Source: Xiphydria camelus
Lineage: Eukaryota > Arthropoda > Insecta > Hymenoptera > Xiphydriidae
Direction: 5' to 3'
DNA length: 64,000 bases
Assembly: GCA_963678675.1 (NCBI GenBank)
Contig: OY783195.1
Span: forward strand, 7,264,001-7,328,000
The notes below the pieces were generated by a model. It was given only the letters and a program-made list of their open reading frames with translations, made no database searches and was not told where the DNA came from. Of this stretch, positions 52,322 through 62,099 are shown in pieces. Position 1 is the stretch's first letter, and every line of letters begins with the position of its first letter. Both the position numbers and the translations under genes were made by a program.

Positions 52322-52671
52322 TGTGGTATCCGGAGACTCCCAGCAAAACTACCTGGAGTCGCCGCTATTCGAGGGGCCTAGTTTGCGGAGGGTTTTCGCG
52401 AAATGCCGCCGGTACGTCCGCGGACAGGGTTTATGGCCCCTTGTCCGTAGCGTCAACGGGCATCGGGGGGCGGAAGACCGACGGTTGCGTTTGGACTAGG
52501 ATCCAAAGGCAGTTCGAACGGAGACGCCAAAGACGGACGACGATACGACGGGCAACTCCTAAGAGCTCACGCCGATCTTATACCCATTGCTTTTTGTTAA
52601 TAAAACCTAGTTATATCGTTCACGAAACCACTCGGTTGTCTCACCACCCACACTCCATTTTCGATCCCACA
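52322..52671 (+). repeat. 3' LTR
   Basis: Reads identical to 47732-48081. The sequence just before it (GGATGGCCGAG) is a poor polypurine tract. Confidence 0.95.
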
Positions 52672-54381
52672 GAATATTTCAAATTGACGGACAAATTTAT
52701 GCAGGAAATTTTCAGCTGTCGAGATCATGTTCATAGAAATTTTGTTTGTACTTAACAGAGCAATACCAGCGACTAATAAAGAGTAGTGATCTAGATAGTG
52801 GTCTTTCATCACACCACTAAGCACAGGAATAGAGTAATAAAAGAACCATAATCTCAATTCTGAAGATTTCCAGTGCAGCAGATCAGATACTGATCTTGGC
52901 AGACGGTGAACGAACGATGGGGGCTTAATGCTACAAAGTCGCGAGCTAATTTCCTCAATTGCTGAGTACAGTGAAAAATCAAAATTGCGATATTTAACGT
53001 CAAACAGCAGCATCATTATTTTTTTTACTACTCCACTATCGACGCAATGCATCTTGTCTATCGCTGTCCCCTTCACAAAATCGAACATCAATTTAGACAA
53101 GATAGTATAGCCTTTCACTCCATTCACTGCTTTGCCTTCTTGTAATGCTGTTTGCGCGTATCGTTCACATTTTTCCTTAGTTCTTAATGTGGGTTTAAAA
53201 GGTCTGTCTTCTGTTCCATTGTATGGATAAATATGTGTATGGCTACCAGATTCCGTGAAACTTGTTTCCCCCTTGGAAAAACAGACAGGACATCCAAAAC
53301 TGCCATTATGATGTGTAAAATTAAGACAATCGCTTCTGGCTAATAAATCTGCTGTACCGAATAATAGAGTTGCTTTCACTGTAATTACTTTTTTGTTTGG
53401 TAAAATTATTTTAACGCCGTTTTTATATAAATTGAAAAGTGGATTAAGGCAATCTAAAAAAGAACTGAAATCTGGTTTAACAGAACCATACCAAATGCCA
53501 GCTAGCAATAAATTTTCTTTTTTTATTCTTTCTTCCCAAGGTAATTCATTAATTATCAAATACATCGGCCACATACTGATCTTGCATGATTTAAAAACAG
53601 GCACACCGTCGGTGTACCATGTTAAAGAAATGTTGTTTGGATCTTTTAAAAAACCGTCATCAAACATATTTTTATAAATTGTAGAATCGTACACATCAGT
53701 AATGAAGTTCGGAATGACTTGTCTGTTTATCCTGTACTGTAAACTGTTATGAAATCCTTCGCGTTTAAACATTTCTCGCAACTGAGTGGTCAACGGTATT
53801 TGTAGAAAGTGCGATACATTATGCTTCCTTTTTTTTTTGCATTTAGTACATCTACTTTTTTCCGTCTGCAATCGTCCATTGCACCACGTACAAACAAATT
53901 TTTTTTTCCAACAGTTGGTTCTGGACAAAGAAAAATACTTTTGAAACTTATAAATACTATTCCGGAATAAATTTTGCTGTGGGCAGTGTAAATTGATGAT
54001 TTGCAACAAAAAAGAAAGAGCGCGTCGTGTAATATTGGTCCTCAGGAAAAATGTAAGTATGAGTACCATACTTTCATTCACCGTCAATGGTGCATCTCTG
54101 TACAATGGTTCATTCATACTATTATGTTCGATTGGTTGAAATTCCTCATTGCTATCATCTCCGGTAAATTCATCGTCATCATTATCTGTGTTGAACTCTC
54201 CTTCATCCTCATTCCTTCTTTCTTCCTCGTTTACATTTTCTTCCCCTGAGCGGTCCGATTCCTGGGTAAGTTCATCATCCTGCTCCTCGCTTCTGGAGGA
54301 CTGCTGCTCGTCATCATCTGATCTCTGGTCTGCAATTCCTGATTCCCTGACTTCAACTTCTTCGTCGTTAGATATTTCCAT
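52672..54381 (-). pseudogene. CMC copy 2 transposase, N-terminal part
   Basis: Codes for residues 1 to about 570 of the Tnp2-like transposase from ATG 54381, with the acidic N-terminus, zinc pair and putative catalytic blocks all intact. The frame reads into the gypsy 3' LTR at 52671. A truncated protein of roughly 590 residues could be made, lacking the C-terminal third. Confidence 0.92.
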
Positions 54382-55931
54382 CGATTCTGTCGGTGGAGGT
54401 GTACATTGCAGACGAAGCCTACATATAAGTTAGAATCATACACTTGTCACCAATTTTGTAACATAACAATTTAAGAGTGATAATTCAAAACCGGCTAAAT
54501 TACAAATCGTAAATGATTCACTTTCTGATGCTGATCACTGAAAAATGAGTCTTATTTGATTTGTTGGTTAGCCGATTTTGGATTATCACTCTTCAATTGG
54601 TATTAATAACTAACGAGATTTACGATTATACTTTCAAACTGTGGCACAAGCAGCAATTGACACGTAATTAACACTTATCCGAATCGCCAACTTTTGCCAC
54701 TATTATGGCGGGGCATACAAAAGTTAAGTAAAAAATATTGTTTTTATTTACCTTTTATTAATTGTGGACATCATTTGAACGCAAAGCCGTTGTTTACTCT
54801 TGTTTGAATATTCACTAAATGCTTTGCGCATGTTTGCCGATATATTCACAACTTTCGTATGTACAAAAATAATGTTGTACTCTTCCGAGCGCGAGAAGGA
54901 GTGGAGGCCTTTCTCGAGTCACTCGCACAGTTACGTATACGCATCTTACCGAATAGACCAATCAGGATCAAGTATTCCGTTGTGGTGGGGGTCCTGATTG
55001 GTCTATTCGCTAAGAAGCGTATACGTTTCTCTCGAACTACTCGCGAGATCGCAACTGCGAGCTGATTGGCGGGAACTGGTGACCTAAGTAAAAGTACAGC
55101 TTGTTTCGACAAGCGCTAACTATTCGAAAGTTACGCTCGGCTGAAGGGTCGTCGGTTCGGGTCGAATAAAAGCGGATAGGGCTGTATAAGTTCGCTGTTT
55201 TATTTCTTTATTTTTGGCAGTTTAGAAAGTACCGAATCGACCCTTGCAGGCCTTTTTTTTTGCCTGCGACGCGCTGGCCGTGGGACTCACCACCGCGTCT
55301 TCCCTTGTTCCAACGCCACGCCATGAGACAAAGCGGAACGCGAAAACGTACCCCACCACGCTACCCCCGCCGATGGCTACCTTTTTGTTCGCGTTTTGAC
55401 TTTGTCTAGGAAAACGCGCGGTGAAATTCTCAGAGCTCACCGAGAACCGACGCGCAACGCCTCGTGCTATCCGTCTTCGTGCCGCGACTCTCAATTCCAA
55501 TCGAATCTTCATTTAGTTTTATTTAGCAATTTTCTTTGTGTCCAGTTTTGTGGAATAAAGGTTTTTTCACCTACTATCTACTGCGATAAACAACGACGAT
55601 TTTACAGTTTCAGAAAGGTAAAAATTAAAAATACTTGCCCTGAATATCGGTTTACCTGAATGCCATTGAAACCACGTTTATCGAAAATATTATTTAGCAA
55701 TAAACTAACGTGGAAGTCACACGAACATGATTGTCACCACGACGTAGAACAAGAAAAAATTATATTTGCATGAAATACGTATTAAAATTGAGCTTCTACG
55801 TTAATAATCGTATGAAAAATGTTGTCGATGTAATTTTTCGTAAAAATTGTGAACTATTTCAGTTATTTGTGAACAAAACTCAATTTAAAAAATTAACCTT
55901 TAATTATTCTGCAGGATTTTAAAAACAGATT
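54382..55931. promoter_or_regulatory. Divergent intergenic region of CMC copy 2
   Basis: Same hairpins and paired CCAAT/ATTGG palindrome as in copy 1 (34443-34535), here at about 54933-55025. No other gene is supported. Confidence 0.5.
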
Positions 55932-58335
55932 ATGTCAACTAAAAAGAATCAGAAAGATCATCAATATGTTCTTGTTTGGTACAAAGGGACTTCCCTTAAG
56001 GACGTTATTGAAGCTCAAACATTACCTCGCCGGGGGAAAAAAAATGTTGACGACGAGACCACTATAATTTTTAAAAACAACCAAACTGGTTTAAGAGAAT
56101 CAGTGCAAGTAAAAATTGTGCAATATGGAGGTGAGTGTCTGCTTGCAGCAATTGAAGAAGTTTTTTCAGTTGTGAATTCGAATTTAAAAGTTAATATTGA
56201 GTACATCACATGTTTTAGCGTCCATTGAAGAACTTGATAAAATTCTGCTCGACTCAAACGGGATGATTTGTTCACCAGCAACGAAAATGTGTATGCCGAA
56301 GATGGTAGAAGCTGCCAAAGAGATTAAGAAAGAAAAGAAAAAGGTTTCAGCTCAACGAAAACAAATTCAAAGAGAAAATGAAGAAAAAATTGCTAATTAT
56401 CAATCACTTTTTCCGACGTCACAACTGGCAAATCCCTTCCCTCAAAAAGGAAAAAGAACCGCAGGTGAGAGATGTGTTGACAAGTTACAAGCCAAAATTC
56501 GAAAATGTCAAGATGCTACAGAGGAAGATACAGAAAATGCAGAAGAAAGCGAAGAAGTAGATACCGATAGAGAAGAGATCGATCCCAAAACAAACCAGGA
56601 TCAAGGAGATATCGAAGGAGCATCGACTGTACAAAACATTGATTCTGACAAAGAAAACAACGATAGAAATAGACAAGTTGAGGTTCCTATGACATATTTC
56701 TTTGGTACTAAAGGTAATTAGTTACTTTTTCTCATGTTTTTCATTTCTGTTAAATGCAATCGTAAACATGTATTGTTTTTGTTTGAGTTACCGAAGAAAT
56801 TGTTATTTTCTATGAAAACTTGGGGAAACAGCTGAGAAAACAGTTGGAAGAGCAGAACAAGACGAAAGACCAACTACAAATACTACAGGTACTGTGCAAT
56901 TTTTACAATAAATTTCAACTTCTATTCTATCTATTAAATAAATTGCACGAAAATAAATCTCCTATCCTTGTTTTTCAGAAAGCAGATGAATTTTTAACCG
57001 TCAGTGAATCTAAGGTAAATATAGGAATGATGCTATAATTATGAATGATATTCAACGAAAATAATTTGCTTTTTTTTTAATTTTTCTAGAAAGAAATAGC
57101 TCCAAACACAGGCGTATACTTCTTGACCAATTTGATCACTTGCATTGAAATACAAAGTGGCTGGACAGAGGCAAAACCTTTCTGCGATTGGAGGAAGGTG
57201 TCGACCATGGCCCTAACGCATATCTATGGAGAAAACCTCAAAAACTTTTGTGCGCTGGGACAAAAAAGTGACCGGCCAGGATTAAATGACAAATTACTGA
57301 AGGGAATCTACGGTATACTATCACTTCATTCATATATTGAGACTTTAACAGATGTAAAATTATAAAAAATTCAGTACCACGAAATTTGGTTTTTGATAAC
57401 GTTATGATAAGCTGTACAATTTATTTTCCAAACTAATTATCTCAGATTGGTGCCAATTAAGAAACGAAACAGCAATTTTGTGGCCGGATTTCGTCTCGCA
57501 CGTTAACCAAGTTTGCGGAAATAAAAGACGATACAAAAAAAAATCAGTCAAAGCAGTGACCCCGAATATGACCCCGCAAAACACTTTGCCTGTAAAAAAG
57601 TCTACCAAACGTGATGAATTTGCGACATCAAACATGGCAACAGCTGTTGCTACGAATAAAACATTTGCTGCGCAACCAGAAAAGTATGGAACTTTTGTCG
57701 AAAACAAAGTGGCACAATTTTATACTACTGTATTATCAAAATACTAACTTTCTTTTTTTTACAGTGTTACCTCATTAGTTTCTGATGAAATGAATAAAGG
57801 GATGTCCCCAAATTTTCTACCTCCACGTTCATCGACTGCGACTTCCCATTCTACTCAGCAGGAAATACCATCAGGCTCAACCTACTCCAACTTAAACTGT
57901 AGTCAACAAAACGTGTCATCAAGTTGTTATTCGTCTACCAAACGTGATGAATTTGCGACATCAAACATGGCAACAGCTGTTGCTACGAATAAAACATTTG
58001 CTGCGCAACCAGAAAAGTATGGAACTTTTGTCGAAAACAAAGTGGCACAATTTTATACTACTGTATTATCAAAATACTAACTTTCTTTTTTTTACAGTGT
58101 TACCTCATTAGTTTCTGATGAAATGAATAAAGGGATGTCCCCAAATTTTCTACCTCCACGTTCATCGACTGCGACTTACCATTCTACTCAGCAGGAAATA
58201 CCATCAGGCTCAACCTACTCCAACTTAAACTGTAGTCAACAAAACGTGTCATCAAGTTGTTATTCATCTAATAGAGACAACGCTTGTCATTTCGACAATA
58301 ATGCGATGTCATATATTCATTATTTGAACAATTAG
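55932..58335 (+). CDS. BEN-type accessory gene of CMC copy 2, open through all exons
   Basis: Exons by GT-AG and phase: 55932-56130, 56219-56713, 56788-56888, 56979-57014, 57090-57312, 57446-57683, 57765-58016, 58098-58335. No stop interrupts the joined frame. In exon 1 the codons absent from copy 1 are present, and the frame passes through NNQTGLRESVQVKIVQYG into exon 2 (SIEELDKILLDSNG). Exon 2 has a Lys/Glu coiled coil and an acidic tail; exons 5-6 hold the BEN-like domain; the last exons are Ser/Asn-rich and duplicated. One acceptor reads TTTGAG instead of TTTCAG (56787), still AG. By analogy with CACTA TnpA it may bind the subterminal motifs; that role is inferred. Confidence 0.65.
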
Positions 58336-58875
58336 TCAACCCCTGCCAGTGTAACGTAATTAAGTGACATTTAATTTCATTAAAAAACAAATTGAGTTTC
58401 CATATAAGTATAAAATTATTATTTCTGTACCTAAAATTATTAAAAATCGCATGTTATGATTTTGAGAATAATTTGAGCGCAAATGTGTCATGGAAATGGA
58501 AGATTTGGAAAATAATCTGAAAGCAAACTTGTCGTGGGAAGTGAAAATTTTGAGAATAATCTGAAAGCAAACTTGTAATAGAAATTGAAAATTTTGAGGA
58601 CAAAATGAGTACCTAGTAGTTACCGTGGTATTCAAATTGCCTTCAAAATCTTCCATTCTTAGGAATTACTGTTACTTACTGACACTTATGAAGACAAAAT
58701 GATGACAATTTTTGTCCTCGTTTTATCCTCAAACTTCAGATAGTGGACAAAAGAAAGATTATGAAGACAAATAGAGGACAAAAATAACATGTATTCACTT
58801 ATCCCGGTTTCTTCACATTATTGTCACATTCTTGTCATTGCTCTCAACATTTTCTGGCTGAAATTCTGCCCCGGG
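58336..58875 (+). promoter_or_regulatory. Right subterminal region of CMC copy 2
   Basis: GAGGACAA-like motifs as in copy 1. The first part (to about 58530) is closer to copy 3 than to copy 1. Confidence 0.6.
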
Positions 58876-58877
58876 AG

Positions 58878-59912
58878 CTTATCAAGTTGGAGAATATTGC
58901 TGCATTGATGAGATGCTTGAAGGTTTCCGCGGGAAATGTAGTTTTCGCCAGTACATTCCAAGTAAACCGGCTAAGTACGGCATAAAAATCTTTACACTGG
59001 TTGATTCCCGCACTTTTTATACCACAAAATTGGAAATATATGCCGGAAAACAACCGGAAGGGCCTTTCCAACTAGATAATTCTGCAAACAGTGTCGTAAA
59101 GCGTATGATAGAACCAATTGCCAATACTGGCAGAAATATTACTTGCGATAATTGGTTTACTTCTGTGCCATTAGCAGAGGATTTACTCCATAACTACAAA
59201 TTAACTCTGGTGGGAACCATTAGAAAAAATAAGCCTCAACTTCCTCCTCTCTTCGTAACTGGAAAAGGAAGACCATTGAAGAGCAGTATTTTTGGTTACG
59301 GTAAAGACTGTTTGCTACTACCTTATGTGCCAAAAAAAATAAAAAACGTTCTTATGCTATCTACGTTTCACGAAAATGATACAATCGATGAAGGTTCTGG
59401 TGAAGAATTGAAGCCGGAGGTTATAACATTCTACAACTTAACCAAAGGCGCGGTCGATGTTGTTGATCAAATGAAAGCCAATTTTTCTGTTTCAAGGATA
59501 TGCTGCAGATGGCCAATTACAATATTTTTTTCGTTGGTGAACATAGCTGGAATAAACAGTCAGATAATATATTTCTAGAATACTAACATTAAAATAGCAC
59601 GGCGTATATTTCTAAGGCGTTTGAGAACCGAACTAATTAAGCCTCACTTGGTAAACCGTGCTTCAATTAAAACATTTTACCAACATTACTGAGACTACAA
59701 GTAAAGCGACAAGCAGGTCTTACGAATGAGGAAGAAGCAGCAGCAGAAACACTACAGCCTAGAGAAAGAGTGAAATGCTCTTATTGCCCCCGAAGTAAAA
59801 ATAGGAAAACAACTTCAAGATGTGCTGACTGTTCTAAAGCGATTTGCGGGGAACATATAATTACAATTTGCAGTAAACGCCACAACAAAGAAGAACAGAC
59901 TGAATCTGAATG
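58878..59912 (+). pseudogene. piggyBac-like transposase, C-terminal half
   Basis: Resumes with AYQVGEYCCIDEMLEGFRG (first catalytic Asp region), then PSKPAKYGIKIFTLVDS, the block NITCDNWFTSVPLAE with the second Asp, and GAVDVVDQMKANF with the third, followed by RWPITIFFSLVNIAGINSQI. A stop at 59576-59578 and a shift break the frame; the C-terminal zinc domain is still readable near 59770-59880 (VKCSYCPRSK, CADCSKAICGEH, ICSKRH). The three acidic residues of the DDD triad are kept, but the gene is dead from the shifts in both halves and the 16-kb insertion. Confidence 0.85.
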
Positions 59913-60043
59913 AAGTCATAGGTTTCTATAATTTTACCTGTGTATATCCTTACTCCACTGTATTTTATTTTAAATCTCTATAATAATTAGTATTATTTCT
60001 TGATTTTTTCAAACGTTTTGTGTTTATTTTTCGTATTTCAATT

Positions 60044-61441
60044 AATTCTGATAAAGAAAACAAAAATAGAAATACACAAGTTGTGAAGTTCCTACGACGT
60101 ATTTCTTTGGTACGAAAGGTAATTAGTTACAAATTCTCTCATGTTTTTCATTTCTGTTAAATGCAATCGTAAACATGTACTATTTTTGTCTCAGTTACCA
60201 AAGAAATTGTAATTTTCTATGAAAACTTGGGGAAACAGCTGAGAAAACAGTTGGAAGAGCAGGACAAGACGAAAGACCAACTACAAATACTGCAGGTACT
60301 GTGCAATTTTTACAATAAATTGCAACTTCTATCTATTAAATAAATTACACGAAAATAATCTCCTATACTTGTTTTTTAGAAAGTAGATGAATTTTTAACA
60401 GTCAGTGAATCTACGGTAAATATAGGAATGATGCTGTAATTATGAATGATATTCAACGAAAATAATTTGCTTTTTTTGTAATTTTTCTAGAAAGAAATAG
60501 CTCCAAACACAGGCGTATACTTTTTGACCAATTTGATTACTTGCATCGAAGTACAAAGTGGCTGGACAGAGGCAACACCTTTCTGCGATTGGAGGAAGGT
60601 GTCAACCATGGCCCTAATGCATATCTATGGAGAACACCTGAAAAACTTTTGTGCGCTGGGACGAAAAAGTGACCGGCCAGGATTAAATGAAAAATTACTG
60701 AGGGGAATCTACGGTATACTATCACTTCGTTCATACATTGAGACTTTTACAGATGTAAAATTAGAAAAATTCAGTATCAAGAAATTAGGTTTTTGATAAC
60801 GTTATGATAATCTGTACAATTTATTTTCCAAACTAACTATTTCAGATTGGTGCCAATTAAGAAACGAAACAGAAATTTTGTGGTCGGATTTCGTCTCGCA
60901 CGTTAATCAACTTTGCGGAAATAAAAGACGATACAAAAAAAATCAGTCAAAGCAGTGACCCCGAATATGACCCCGCAAAACACTTTGCCTGTCAAATCTA
61001 GCAAACGTGATGAATCTGCGACATCAAACATGGCAACAGTTGTTACTACGAATAAAACATTTGCTGTGCAACCTCAGAAAAGTATGAAACTTTTGCCGAA
61101 AACAAAGTAGCACAATTTTACACTACTGTATTATCAAAATACTAACTTCCTTTTTTTTACAGTGTTACCTCATTAGTTTCTGACAAAATAAATGAAGGGA
61201 TGTTCGTAAGTTTTCTATCTCCATATTCATCAATTGCACAAATTCAGTCAAACCAAAACAATTTAAATTCATCGACTGCGACTTACCATTCTACTCAGCA
61301 GGAAATACCATTGGGCTCAAACAACTCTAACTTCAACTGTGATCAACAAAACGAGTCATCAAGTTATTATTCTTCTGATATAGAGACGGCGCTTGTCATT
61401 TCGACAATAATGCGATGTCATATATTCATTATTTGAACAAT
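60044..61441 (+). pseudogene. BEN-type gene fragment of CMC copy 3
   Basis: The BEN-like block is the best preserved part (60524-60796: LITCIEVQSGWTEATPF, RPGLNEKLLRGIYG). The first exons are absent and the later ones carry small deletions that shift the frame (for example near 60945 and 61075). It represents the state before the tandem exon duplication. Confidence 0.75.
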
Positions 61442-61983
61442 TAGTCAACCCCTGCCAGTGTAACGTAATTAAGTGACATTTAATTTCATTAAAAAACAAA
61501 TTGAGTTTCCATATAAGTATAAAATTATTATTTCTGTACCTAAAATTATTAAAAATCGCATGTTATGATTTTGAGAATAATTTGAGCGCAAATGTGTCAT
61601 GGAAATGGAAGATTTGGAAAATAATCTGAAAGCAAACTTGTCGTGAAAGTGAAAATTTTGAGAATAATCTGAGAGCAAACTTGTAATAGAAATTGAAAAT
61701 TTTAAGGACAAAATGAGTACCTAGTAGTTACTGTGGTATTCAAACTGCCTTCAAAGTCTTCAATTTTTAGAGATTACTGTTACTTACTGACACTTATGAA
61801 GATAAAATGGTCATAATTTTTGTCCTCGTTTTATCCTCAAGCTTCAGATAGTGGACAAAAGAAAGATTATGAAGACAAATGGAGGACAAAAATAATATGT
61901 ATTCACTTATCCCGGTTTCTTCAGATTATTGTCACATTGTTGTCATTGCTCTCAAAATTTTTTTCCCGAAATTCTGCCCCGGG
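60044..61983 (+). mobile_element. CMC copy 3, right-end fragment
   Basis: Matches 36150-38384 at roughly 90% by eye. It starts abruptly in the second BEN exon and ends in the TIR (ATTCTGCCCCGGG, 61983). The left two thirds are missing. It lacks the 333-bp duplication. Confidence 0.85.
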
Positions 61984-62099
61984 TCATTGCGTAAGCACTG
62001 ACATATCAATTAAATTATCTTGAAAACTAGAGCTGATAGGGGGGAAAACTAAAACCATATTAGGATTCAGCACTCCAAATATACTTAAAATCAGCTCTC

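Larger units (their letters stand above)
47732..52671 (+). mobile_element. Ty3/gypsy LTR retrotransposon (4940 bp), complete
   Basis: Two 350-bp LTRs, identical as far as I can read, bound a PBS and one long gag-pol frame. GAAT is duplicated at 47728-47731 and 52672-52675, and copy 1 shows the empty site. No env gene. Identical LTRs, an intact frame and a fresh target duplication mean a very recent insertion. Confidence 0.95.
42477..58875. mobile_element. CMC transposon copy 2, 16.4 kb with two insertions inside
   Basis: Same CCCGGGGCAGAATTT ends as copy 1; AG at 42475-42476 and 58876-58877 is the 2-bp duplication. Taking out the Harbinger element (44072-47701 plus TTA) and the gypsy element (47732-52671 plus GAAT) leaves about 7822 bp. 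It also carries the 342-bp palindrome (42851-43192) and the 333-bp exon duplication. Confidence 0.9.
41769..59912 (+). mobile_element. piggyBac-like transposase gene split by 16.4 kb of insertions
   Basis: The gene's halves lie at 41769-42476 and 58878-59912. Sequence across the junction reads as one piggyBac protein once the CMC copy 2 and its AG duplication are set aside. Terminal TTAA-flanked repeats were not recognised. Confidence 0.75.

Noticed and set aside
52300..52755. Frame of 151 codons across the 3' LTR
   Set aside because: The matching frame in the 5' LTR and the lack of any domain show it is LTR sequence, not an env gene.
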